Shown here: in pieces, positions 17,518 to 25,965 of the stretch
How the letters are laid out: each line of letters starts with the position of its first letter
How positions within the stretch are numbered: the stretch's first letter is position 1
DNA from: Caulobacter sp.
Lineage (GTDB): Bacteria > Pseudomonadota > Alphaproteobacteria > Caulobacterales > Caulobacteraceae
Length of the DNA stretch: 64,000 nt
Assembly: GCA_021741355.1 (NCBI GenBank)
Contig: JAIOXZ010000001.1
Coordinates: 124,001-188,000, forward strand
Direction of reading: 5' to 3'
Notes under the pieces: model-generated
Seen by the model: the letters and a program-made list of their open reading frames with translations, nothing else
The model's database searches: none
What the model was told of the DNA's origin: nothing
Translations under genes and position numbers: made by a program

Positions 17518-18945
17518 ATGCCGCGGAAAATCAGCGAGACGCGCCGTCGCGGCGGTGTCGGCGAGTTCGCTCCCTGGCTGCTCAGACCTCGCCCCCGTCT
17601 TGCGGATGAGGGCGACCAGTTGCGCGTCAGCGGAGCGGCTGTGCCACCGACGCGGGTTCAGGTCGCCATCGCCGGACTGGCCGTCGCGCTCCTGCTCGCC
17701 GGCGTCGTGCGCACGCCGGATCTGGTGCACCTGCTCTTCTTCCTGCTGTTCCTGGCGACGGCGCTGACGCGCCTGATCGCGGGGCTGATACAGGTGCGGT
17801 CGCGCGACGCCGACACCCTGCTCGATGAAGCGTTGCCGGCCTACACGGTCATCGCTCCACTTTATCGCGAGGCCGCGATCGCTCCCCAACTCATCGATTC
17901 GCTGTGCGCGATCGACTATCCGGTTGACCGGCTTCAGATCATTCTGGTGCTCGAGTGTGACGATCACGAAACGCGCGACGCCCTGTCGGCGCTAACATTG
18001 CCGGCGTTCGTGCAGGTGCTGGCAGCGCCACCCGGACACCCTCGCACCAAACCTCGCGCCTGCAATGTTGCGCTTGAACAGGCGACCGGAACGCTGGTGA
18101 CCATCTACGACGCCGAGGATCGGCCAGATCCGGCGCAACTCCGCGAGGCCGCGGCGCGCTTCGCGACGGCCCCTGCCCGGCTTGCCTGCCTTCAGGCGCC
18201 GCTGCGCATCGACCGCGACCGGCGGGTTCTGCCCGCGCAGTTCGCCCTGGAGTACGCGAGCCAGTTCGAGGTGTTGTTGCCGGCGCTGGCATGGCTCGGC
18301 GCGCCGTTCCCCCTTGGCGGGACCAGCAACCATTTCCGCCTGTCAGCCCTGCGCGCCGTAGGCGGGTGGGACGCCTGGAACGTGACAGAGGACGCTGACC
18401 TCGGCTTCCGGCTCGCCGCCGAAGGCTACAGGATGGGCGTGCTGTCGCGGCCGACCTGGGAGTCGGCGCCGGAAACCCTCCGGGACTGGATTCCGCAGCG
18501 CGCCCGTTGGGTGAAGGGCTACATGCAGACGTTCGGCGTTCACTCGCGCACGCCGCCTCATTGGCGCACCGGAGCCGCGGCCGCCTTCGCGGCCACCCTG
18601 GGATCAGCGATCGCGGCGGCCTTTCTGCATGGACCACTGACCGCCTGGGTGTTGATGGCGAGCGTCATCGGCGTGGTTCACGACGGCGCGCCCTGGGTCA
18701 GACCGGCCGACGCTACCCTGCTGCTCTTCGGCTGGGCCTCCGCGGCCTTTGCCGGAGCGGTCGGACTGCGTCGCGCCGGACAGCCGGTCAGGGCGCGGGA
18801 TCTGCTGTTCATGCCATTGTACTGGCCGCTGCATTCGCTCGCGGCGATCCATGCGCTGATCCAGTTGCTCGACCGGCCGTTCCACTGGGACAAGACCCCG
18901 CACGCGCCACGGACTGGACAGCCGCTCCGCAACACCGTTCCCTGA
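17518..18945 (+). CDS. Membrane family 2 glycosyltransferase
   Basis: A 475-residue processive-type glycosyltransferase. Two N-terminal membrane segments (about 46-90) precede a GT2 domain with the nucleotide-sugar motifs ECDDHE and DAEDRPDP (DxD), the acceptor motif TEDADLGFRL, and the QRARW form of the QxxRW product motif. The C-terminus has further membrane helices (about 350-460). These features are shared with hyaluronan/cellulose-type and glucan synthases, so it probably extends and exports a polysaccharide or glycolipid sugar. It is divergent from the TetR gene, has GGAGGG/GAGGA ahead of its ATG and a TTGACA at 17467-17472, and is followed 18 bp later by a DUF6624-like gene. Confidence 0.87.
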   Translation: MPRKISETRRRGGVGEFAPWLLRPRPRLADEGDQLRVSGAAVPPTRVQVAIAGLAVALLLAGVVRTPDLVHLLFFLLFLATALTRLIAGLIQVRSRDADTLLDEALPAYTVIAPLYREAAIAPQLIDSLCAIDYPVDRLQIILVLECDDHETRDALSALTLPAFVQVLAAPPGHPRTKPRACNVALEQATGTLVTIYDAEDRPDPAQLREAAARFATAPARLACLQAPLRIDRDRRVLPAQFALEYASQFEVLLPALAWLGAPFPLGGTSNHFRLSALRAVGGWDAWNVTEDADLGFRLAAEGYRMGVLSRPTWESAPETLRDWIPQRARWVKGYMQTFGVHSRTPPHWRTGAAAAFAATLGSAIAAAFLHGPLTAWVLMASVIGVVHDGAPWVRPADATLLLFGWASAAFAGAVGLRRAGQPVRARDLLFMPLYWPLHSLAAIHALIQLLDRPFHWDKTPHAPRTGQPLRNTVP

Positions 18946-18963
18946 TCAACTAGGAGGCCCGCC

Positions 18964-19809
18964 GTGCTCGCTCTTCTCGCTACCACCGTTCTCGCTGCCT
19001 CACCGATGACGGGCGACGCCCCAGAACGCGCCATCATCGCCGCCTGTCTCAAGACAGACAGGTTCGCCATCGCGGCCGAGGCGGCTCGGGCGGCCCGCGA
19101 AAACTTGTCCAGCGAGGCCTGGCAATCGGAATGTCGCGCCGCGCGTGAAGCGAACGCGCGACGTCTGTCAGCGGTCAGGGTGGTGTTGGCCACCGGTCGG
19201 TCGCCGGTCGGCGGGTACAAGTCGACACTGGAGCTTGTGGCCCTGGCGAAGTCCGCTGCCGACCCCTTGCTGGCCGAGCTATTCCTGCGAACCGCCCGGG
19301 ACCAGGCCGCGCGCGAAAGCCTCAGCTGGCAGGCGAAAAAGACCTTCGCCCGCGGGCTTTCATCCACCGCACTCCTCCTTTACGATGGACTGGTCAGCCG
19401 CGACGCGGCTGAAGCGGATGCTGCGAGCCGGCTCTGGCTCGACAGCGTGTACGCGCGGCGCGGCTGGTTCCTGGTCAGCCGCGACGGCAAGGACGCAGAC
19501 AAATTTGCCTGGCTGATCATCCAGCACGCCGATGCAGACCGGGCTTTCCAGCGACGGGCGATCGGATGGCTCGAACCCCTGGTGGCGACGGGTGAAACCT
19601 CGCCGACCCGTTTCGCCTACCTGTATGACCGCTGGGCGGCCGGCGCCGGAGCGCCACAGCGCTATGGCTTGCAGGGTGCCTGCAGCGCACCCGGCCAGTG
19701 GACGCCCTTGCCGATAGAAGACCTTCCCGGCGTGGACGCCAGACGGCGGACCGCGGGCCTCGGGTCCACCCTGGCGGAGCAGGTGACCGAGCGATCATCC
19801 CGATGTTGA
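18964..19809 (+). CDS. Exported protein with DUF6624-like C-terminus
   Basis: A 281-residue protein starting at a GTG with TAGGAGG seven bases upstream. It has a short signal peptide (about 1-12 plus). The first two thirds are helical and alanine-rich. The C-terminal 70 residues (FAYLYDRWAAGAGAPQRYG, then PIEDLPGVDARRRTAGLG) resemble the domain called DUF6624, whose function is unknown. The 18 bp spacing to the upstream glycosyltransferase indicates an operon, so a role in handling that enzyme's product is plausible. That is inference only. The protein has a few cysteines near both ends. Confidence 0.72.
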   Translation: MLALLATTVLAASPMTGDAPERAIIAACLKTDRFAIAAEAARAARENLSSEAWQSECRAAREANARRLSAVRVVLATGRSPVGGYKSTLELVALAKSAADPLLAELFLRTARDQAARESLSWQAKKTFARGLSSTALLLYDGLVSRDAAEADAASRLWLDSVYARRGWFLVSRDGKDADKFAWLIIQHADADRAFQRRAIGWLEPLVATGETSPTRFAYLYDRWAAGAGAPQRYGLQGACSAPGQWTPLPIEDLPGVDARRRTAGLGSTLAEQVTERSSRC

Positions 19810-19851
19810 GCCGCACTGGACTCAAAGCCGCCTGAGCCGTATCGCCCGGAC

Positions 19852-20742
19852 ATGACCGGGCCGATCATCGCCGAAACCCCCGCCCTGATGCGCACCACGG
19901 GCTGGGCCGACTATGCGCTGGTCGACAGCGGCGGCGGCCGCAAGCTTGAGCGCTACGGCCCCTATCACGTGGTCCGGCCCGAGCCGCAGTGCCTGTGGAC
20001 CCCGCGCCAGCCGGCCGCGCGTTGGGACAATGCCGACGCGGTGTTCGATCCCACCGACGAGGACGAAGCCGGCCGCTGGAGATTCAAGGGAACGCCGGTC
20101 GACAGCTGGGAGCTCGGCTGGGGCGAGGTGAAGTTCCACGGCCGGTTCACCAATTTCCGGCATCTTGCCTTCTTCCCGGAGCAGGCGGCGAACTGGGACT
20201 GGCTCGACGCCCGCCAGCGCGCCGCCGGGCGTCCGCTGAAGATCCTCAACCTGTTCGGCTACACCGGCGTCGCCAGCCTGGTCTGCGCCGCCGCCGGCGC
20301 GCAGGTGACCCATGTGGATGCGTCGAAGCAGTCCGTCAGCCGGGCCCGCGAGAACGCGACCCTGTCCGGCATCGACAACGTCCGCTGGATCGTCGAGGAC
20401 GCCCGCCGCTTCGTGCAGCGCGAGGACCGGCGCGGCAGCCGCTATGACGGGATCATTCTGGATCCGCCCAAGTTCGGCCGCGGCCCGGACGGCGAGGTCT
20501 GGCGATTGTTCGAGGACCTGCCGGAGATGATCAGCCTGTGCGCAGGCCTGCTGTCTGACGACGCGTCCTTCCTGATCCTCAACGCCTACGCCGCCCGGAT
20601 TTCCGGCGCCTCGATGGCCGGGCTGGTGGCCGAGGCGACCGCCGGCCGCGCCGGACGGATCGACTGGGGCGAACTGGCGCTGGTCGAGGAGTCCGGCGAC
20701 CGGCAGGTGGGCCTTTCCTTCTTCGCCCGGTGGTCGGCATGA
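19852..20742 (+). CDS. Class I SAM-dependent methyltransferase, RlmI/RlmK-like
   Basis: A 296-residue methyltransferase related to the 23S rRNA cytosine-C5 or guanine-N7 methyltransferases (COG1092). The SAM-binding motif NLFGYTGVASLVCAAAGAQVTHVDASK (motif I and the acidic end of strand 2) is at about 133-160, and the catalytic-type motif ILDPPKFGRG is near 203-212. It lacks an N-terminal PUA domain, which explains the shorter length than RlmI. It overlaps the next gene, another RNA methyltransferase, by ATGA, so the two are translated together. The substrate is inferred to be rRNA but not shown. Confidence 0.85.
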   Translation: MTGPIIAETPALMRTTGWADYALVDSGGGRKLERYGPYHVVRPEPQCLWTPRQPAARWDNADAVFDPTDEDEAGRWRFKGTPVDSWELGWGEVKFHGRFTNFRHLAFFPEQAANWDWLDARQRAAGRPLKILNLFGYTGVASLVCAAAGAQVTHVDASKQSVSRARENATLSGIDNVRWIVEDARRFVQREDRRGSRYDGIILDPPKFGRGPDGEVWRLFEDLPEMISLCAGLLSDDASFLILNAYAARISGASMAGLVAEATAGRAGRIDWGELALVEESGDRQVGLSFFARWSA

Positions 20743-21527
20743 GCCGCGTCGTCACTTCGCACAGCAACGCGACCGTCAAGGCGGTCAAGGCGCTGCACAT
20801 GCGCAAGACCCGCGAGGAGACCGGCCAGTTCCTCGCCGAGGGCCTCAAGATCGTCACCGAGGCGATCGAGCTGGGCTTCACGCCCAGGATCCTGATGTTC
20901 GGCCAGGACGGCGGCGACCATCCGCTGCTGATCAAGGCCATCGGCGCGACCGGCATGGCCGGCGGCGACGTCATCGAGGTCAATCGCGAGATCCTCGAAA
21001 AGGTCGCGCGCCGCGACAACCCCCAGTCCGTGCTGGCGGTCTTCGACCAGGTCTTCACCCCGGCGGAGGCTCTGACGCCGGACAGCGCGAAGGTTTGGGT
21101 CGCCCTGCACAAGGTCCGCGACCCGGGAAACCTGGGCACCATCGTGCGCACGGCCGACGCGGCGGGTTGCGGCGGGGTGATCCTGGTCGGCGACTGCTGC
21201 GATCCCTATTCGGTCGAGGCAGTGCGGGCGACCATGGGCTCGATCTTCGCCGTGCCGATCGTCAAGCTGACCGAAGCTGAGTTCATCGCCTGGCGCGCCG
21301 GCTGGCCGGGCTCGGTGGTCGGCACCCTGCTGACCGCCACCGTCGATCACCGCACCGCCGACTATCGCCGCCCGACCCTGATCCTGATGGGCAACGAACA
21401 GGCCGGGCTGACGCCGGAACTGGCGGCCCTGTGCGACGTGAACGTCAAGATCCCCATGCGTGGGAGGGCCGACAGCCTGAACCTGTCGGTGGCGACGGGG
21501 ATCATGATCTACGCGGCGGGGGATTGA
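20739..21527 (+). CDS. SpoU/TrmH-family RNA 2'-O-methyltransferase
   Basis: A 262-residue SPOUT-class methyltransferase that methylates ribose 2'-OH of tRNA or rRNA. It has an N-terminal substrate-binding domain (TREETGQFLAEGLKIVTEA, about 22-40) and the three TrmH motifs: motif 1 KVRDPGNLGTIVRTADAAG, motif 2 ILMGNEQAGLTPE and motif 3 IPMRGRADSLNLSVATGI with its cofactor knot. The ATG at 20739 overlaps the upstream methyltransferase stop. Whether the target is rRNA (RlmB-like) or tRNA cannot be told. The pair looks like a small RNA-modification operon. Confidence 0.92.
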   Translation: MSRVVTSHSNATVKAVKALHMRKTREETGQFLAEGLKIVTEAIELGFTPRILMFGQDGGDHPLLIKAIGATGMAGGDVIEVNREILEKVARRDNPQSVLAVFDQVFTPAEALTPDSAKVWVALHKVRDPGNLGTIVRTADAAGCGGVILVGDCCDPYSVEAVRATMGSIFAVPIVKLTEAEFIAWRAGWPGSVVGTLLTATVDHRTADYRRPTLILMGNEQAGLTPELAALCDVNVKIPMRGRADSLNLSVATGIMIYAAGD

Positions 21528-21531
21528 TCGT

Positions 21532-23346
21532 TCAGGCCGCGTAGACCTGCCGGCCGCCGACCCAGGTTTCCAGCACCTGCACAGCCCCGACTTCTTCCGG
21601 CGGAATGGCCAGCGGGTCGCGGTCCAGCACCACGAAGTCCGCGAACTTGCCGACCTCCAGCGTGCCGATCTCATGCTCGGAATGGCACTGCCAGGCCGCG
21701 TCGCGGGTCAACGCGATGATCGCCTGTTCGACACTGACCCGCTCGGCCGGATTCAGCACGCCGCCGGGCTCGCGCCAGAGGGTCCGGTTCACCGCGTTGT
21801 CGATCAGCCGCATGGGCCCCATCTCCGTGACCGTGTCGTCGGAGTGGACCGTCCAGCGGATCCCGGCCCGCCCGCAGGAGCCGGCGCGGCACAGCAGGTT
21901 GGCCTTCTCCGGCCCGAAGATCTCGTCGCGGAACGCCTTGCCCCAGTAGTGGACGTGGCCGATCAGGAAGCTGGGGCTGACGCCGAGCGCCGCGATCCGG
22001 GCGATCTGTTCATCGTGCAGCACCGAGCAGTGCTCGATGCGGAACCGCAGCTCGCGCGAAGCCCCTGCGGCATAGGCGGCCTCGAAGGCGTCGAGGGCCC
22101 GGTCAATGGCCAGGTCGCCATTGGCGTGGACCGTCACCTGCCAGCCCTGTAGCGCGCGTTTGACGACGATGTCGCGCAGCGCATCGGGCGCGACATAGGC
22201 GATGCCGGTTCCGCCGACACCGTCGAAATAGGGCTCGCGTTGCAGCCCGGTGCGGCCCTGGTTGGAGCCGTCAGAGACAATCTTCCAGCCGACGGCGCGG
22301 GCCATGGCGTCGCCGTCTCCGGGCCTGAGCCCCTGCTCGTCCCAGGTCGCGTGTCCGGCCTGGATCAGCGAATAGCGCAGGCGGGCAGCCATGTGGCCGG
22401 AGGCGGCGAAGGCGTGGAAGGCGGCCATCTCGCGTCGTCCCTGGAACCCGCCCGAGGCCTGGTCGCAGAAGGTCGTGACGCCGACGCGGTTGGCCTTGTC
22501 GCAGACCCGACGGCAGGCCTCGGGCACATCGTCGAGCGCCATGGCCGCCAGATTGTGGCCCAGCACCGCAAACATTGTGGCCTGTCCCTGGAGCACGCCA
22601 TTTGGCGTGCCGTCCAGGTCGCGGCCATAGGCGGCGCCCGGCGGATCGGGGGTCTCGGCGGTGACCCCGGCGATCTCCAGCGCCCGGCTGTTGCAGTAGC
22701 CGATGTGCAGCGAGGCGTTGAACAGGAACACCGGCCGATCCGGCGCAACCTGGTCCAGCGTATGGCGCGTGATGCGGTCCGCGCCGGGCTGCAGGGACGG
22801 ATCGAACTGGCGGGCGACGATCCAGTCCCCCGGAGGCGCCACGGCCGACAGGGCGCCGATCCGCTCGATCACCGCGTCGGCGTCGGCGCAGGCGGTCGGG
22901 CCGACGTCGGCATATCGCCCCAGGATGGCGATCGGGAAGAAATGCATGTGGGGTTCGATGAACCCCGGCAGGACCGTGCGACCGCCGCAGTCGATGATCG
23001 CAGCGTCCTCGCCGGCGAGGGTCAGGACGTCGGCGCGGTCGCCGATCGCGATGATCCGCCCCTCGCGGTGGGCCAGGGCCTCGGCGCTGGAGAAGGCGGC
23101 GTCGACCGTCAGGATCCGCGCGTTGACCAGCACCTGAGTTCCGGTCGACGTATCCGGCCGTGCGCCGAGACGCTTCCAGGCGGCTTCGCAGGCGGCTCCG
23201 GCCATGTAGGGCAACGACAGCTGGCCGAGGTCCTTGAGGATCGGCGCGCAGCAGGGACAGCCGTGCAGACGCGGGTCCCGAGCCTGAAAGACGCGCCGCG
23301 AAAGCCTGCCCTGGCCTGGCGGCCGGTCGATGATGCTGGCGGTCAA
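21532..23346 (-). CDS. YtcJ-like amidohydrolase with Cys-rich N-terminal extension
   Basis: A metal-dependent hydrolase of the amidohydrolase superfamily, group 3 (YtcJ-like). Visible motifs: GFIEPHMHF with the first metal-binding HxH, VHANGDLAID, RIEHCSVL, and VHSDDTVTEMGP with the last metal aspartate region, followed by IGTLEVGKFADFVVLDRDP, the family's C-terminal barrel-edge strand. Substrates of this group are rarely known. The first 70 residues are unusual: HGCPCCAPILKDLGQLSLP and AGAACEAAWKRL form a cysteine-containing extension ahead of the normal start. The TTG at 23346 with GGGAGGG just upstream is preferred; ATG codons at 23376 and 23382 lack a ribosome site. It ends 4 bp from the convergent methyltransferase gene. 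Confidence 0.85.
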   Translation of the reverse strand: MTASIIDRPPGQGRLSRRVFQARDPRLHGCPCCAPILKDLGQLSLPYMAGAACEAAWKRLGARPDTSTGTQVLVNARILTVDAAFSSAEALAHREGRIIAIGDRADVLTLAGEDAAIIDCGGRTVLPGFIEPHMHFFPIAILGRYADVGPTACADADAVIERIGALSAVAPPGDWIVARQFDPSLQPGADRITRHTLDQVAPDRPVFLFNASLHIGYCNSRALEIAGVTAETPDPPGAAYGRDLDGTPNGVLQGQATMFAVLGHNLAAMALDDVPEACRRVCDKANRVGVTTFCDQASGGFQGRREMAAFHAFAASGHMAARLRYSLIQAGHATWDEQGLRPGDGDAMARAVGWKIVSDGSNQGRTGLQREPYFDGVGGTGIAYVAPDALRDIVVKRALQGWQVTVHANGDLAIDRALDAFEAAYAAGASRELRFRIEHCSVLHDEQIARIAALGVSPSFLIGHVHYWGKAFRDEIFGPEKANLLCRAGSCGRAGIRWTVHSDDTVTEMGPMRLIDNAVNRTLWREPGGVLNPAERVSVEQAIIALTRDAAWQCHSEHEIGTLEVGKFADFVVLDRDPLAIPPEEVGAVQVLETWVGGRQVYAA

Positions 23347-23418
23347 TGATCCCTCCCGATCGGACCGGCGCACCATGACCATGACCGGTCGACGGCGCCA
23401 GCGGCTGTTACCCCCAGA

Positions 23419-25833
23419 TCAGGTTCCCCGTGGCTTGGCCCGGGTCACCGGCGCGGCCGCCGCAGGATCCTCCGGCCAGACATGTTTGGGATAGCGGCCA
23501 CGCATGTCCTTGCGGACGTCGGCCCAGGAACCCTTCCAGAAGCCGGGGATGTCCTTCGTGGTCTGGATCGGCTTGTGACCGGGCGAGAGAAGACTGAACG
23601 TCAGCGGCGTGCCGGCGACCGACGGATGGACGGACAGGCCATAGAGCTCCCCCACCCGCACCTCGACCCTCGGGCCTCCGTCCGCGGCATAGTCGATGGC
23701 GAAGCTGTTGCCGGTCGGCGCCGTGAACCGCGTCGGGACCTGGGCGTCGAGGCGACGCTGGACGTCCCAGGGGACAAGCCCCCGGATAGCGTCAGCCACC
23801 TGGCCGTCGGTCAGTTGCGCCAGACTGGCCTTGCCCTTCAGCAGGGGGGGCAGCCAGTCGTCCAGACGATCGATCAGCGCCCCGTCGGTCAACGGCTCGC
23901 CGAGAAAAGCCAGCCGGGCGCGCAGCGGCCCGGCGGCCCCCATCGGAAGCGCGCCGAGGCCCTTGCGACGGACCTCGCCGAGCAGCGCCGCCGCGATCAT
24001 CGCCGGGTCCGGCTTCTCGATCCGCCGGTCCTCGACGGTCAACCGGTCCAGCTTCAGCAGGCGCCGGCCGCGCACCTTGCCGTCGGCCTCGACCTCCAGC
24101 CGGTCCTCGGTGACCAGCCGGTCGGAAAACGCCTCGCGCAGGGCCGTCTCGTCGAGCGGCGCGGCCAGCGAGATACGGTCGCGCGTGGCGCCGCCGCCGA
24201 GGTCGCCGATGGCGATCCACGTTTCCCGGGCCAGCACATCGGTCGGCTCGACATGGGCGCCGCGCCCCGTCGCCAGCTGGAACTCGCCCGTTGATCCCCG
24301 CGCCTTCGCGATCCGCTCCGGGAAGGCCTCGGCCAGCAGCAGCGCCTCGTCCAGCGGCGGCTGCTTCGGCGGCGTTCCGGCGGCGCGCGCCCAGCGCTCG
24401 GCGAGCTGGCGGGCGTCGCGGGCGCGGGGGCCGCGATCGCGGTCGAAGGCTTCAAGCCTGTGCGACAGATGCGTGTCCCGCCCGCCGAGCCCGCGCTCGG
24501 TCAGCAGCGCCGCGATCTTCGCCGCCAGCATCGCCTGGCCGCCGGCCGCCCCGCGAACCACCATATGGGCCAGCCTCGGCGGCAACGGCATGGCCGCCAG
24601 CAGCTTGCCGTGGGCGGTCAGCCCGCCCTGCCCATCCAGCGCCTGCAACCGCTCCAGCAGCGCCCGCGCCTCGGCGAAAGCCGCGCTCGGCGGCGCGTCC
24701 AGAAAAGCCAGCGTCGACGCGTCCCGAGCGCCCCAGCGCGCCAGATCGAGCGCCAGGCCCGACAGATCGGTCTCGAGGATCTCCGGCCGGGCGAACGGAA
24801 CGAGCGCGCGCGTCTCGGCCTCGTCCCACAGACGGTAGCAGACGCCGGGCTCGGTGCGCCCTGCACGTCCCCGCCGCTGGTCCGCCGCGGCGCGCGAGAC
24901 TCGGACCGTCTCCAGCCGCGTCAGGCCGCTGGCCGGATCGAAGCGGGGCACGCGCGCCTGACCCGCATCGATCACCACCCGCACGCCCTCGATGGTCAGG
25001 CTGGTCTCGGCGATGGATGTGGCCAACACGACCTTCCGGCGTCCGGGCGGCGACGGGCTGATCGCGCGATCCTGGTCGGCGGGATCCATGGCGCCAAAGA
25101 GCGGAGCGAGATCGACATCGGCCCGCCGCATCCGCTCGGCCAGCAGGTCGCGGGTGCGCAGGATCTCGCCCTGTCCCGGCAGGAACACGAGCAGGCTGCC
25201 GGCTTCCTCCGCCAGGGCCTTTTCCACGGCGCGGGCGGCCTGTTCGTCCAGCCGTTTCGCCGGATCCCGGCCGAGATAGCGGGTGTCGACCGGAAAGGCG
25301 CGGCCCTGGCTCTCGATCACCGGCGCATCGCCGAGCAACCGCGCCACGGCCGCGCCATCCAGAGTCGCCGACATGACGAGGATGCGGAGGTCCTCGCGCA
25401 GCAGCAACTGGCTGTCGCGGGCCAGAGCCAGGCCCAGGTCGGCGTCCAGACTCCGTTCGTGAAACTCGTCGAACAGCACCGCCGCGACGCCATCCAGACC
25501 CGGGTCGTCCTGGATCATCCGGGTGAACACGCCCTCGGTGACCACCTCGATGCGGGTTCGCGCCGAGACCTTCGACTGCAGCCGCACCCGGAAGCCGACG
25601 GTCTCCCCGACCGCCTCGCCGAGCGTCGACGCCATCCGCGCCGCCGCCGCCCGGGCCGCCAGCCGCCGGGGTTCCAGCACGATCAGCTTGCCGCCGGCCG
25701 CCCAGGCCTGGTCGTTGAGAAACAGGGGGACGCGCGTGGTCTTGCCGGCGCCCGGCGGGGCGACCAGCACGGCGCAAGCCCCCTCGGCCAGCGCATTGCC
25801 CAGACGGGGCAGGATTTCCTCAATCGGCAGCAT
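23419..25833 (-). CDS. hrpB: ATP-dependent RNA helicase HrpB
   Basis: A DExH-box helicase of 804 residues, the typical HrpB length. Motifs: Walker A GAGKTT (28-33), DEFH box (122-125), SAT (about 155), the helicase C motifs ATSIAETSLTI and QRRGRAGR, then the HA2 region and the HrpB-specific C-terminal domain. Its biological role is not well defined in most bacteria; in some it processes mRNA. It starts at an ATG and is divergent from the amino-acid permease gene with 132 bp between. No partner genes are evident. Confidence 0.95.
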   Translation of the reverse strand: MLPIEEILPRLGNALAEGACAVLVAPPGAGKTTRVPLFLNDQAWAAGGKLIVLEPRRLAARAAAARMASTLGEAVGETVGFRVRLQSKVSARTRIEVVTEGVFTRMIQDDPGLDGVAAVLFDEFHERSLDADLGLALARDSQLLLREDLRILVMSATLDGAAVARLLGDAPVIESQGRAFPVDTRYLGRDPAKRLDEQAARAVEKALAEEAGSLLVFLPGQGEILRTRDLLAERMRRADVDLAPLFGAMDPADQDRAISPSPPGRRKVVLATSIAETSLTIEGVRVVIDAGQARVPRFDPASGLTRLETVRVSRAAADQRRGRAGRTEPGVCYRLWDEAETRALVPFARPEILETDLSGLALDLARWGARDASTLAFLDAPPSAAFAEARALLERLQALDGQGGLTAHGKLLAAMPLPPRLAHMVVRGAAGGQAMLAAKIAALLTERGLGGRDTHLSHRLEAFDRDRGPRARDARQLAERWARAAGTPPKQPPLDEALLLAEAFPERIAKARGSTGEFQLATGRGAHVEPTDVLARETWIAIGDLGGGATRDRISLAAPLDETALREAFSDRLVTEDRLEVEADGKVRGRRLLKLDRLTVEDRRIEKPDPAMIAAALLGEVRRKGLGALPMGAAGPLRARLAFLGEPLTDGALIDRLDDWLPPLLKGKASLAQLTDGQVADAIRGLVPWDVQRRLDAQVPTRFTAPTGNSFAIDYAADGGPRVEVRVGELYGLSVHPSVAGTPLTFSLLSPGHKPIQTTKDIPGFWKGSWADVRKDMRGRYPKHVWPEDPAAAAPVTRAKPRGT

Positions 25834-25965
25834 GAAGGGGCAGTCCTAGTGCGTCCAAAGCCCCTCGTCACCGTAAGCCGTTGCGCGGGACCGCTTTGCT
25901 GCTAACGTCCTCGACCTGTTAACTGCGCCGACGGGGGTCGTCGGCCATTGGGGGAGCGAGACGAC

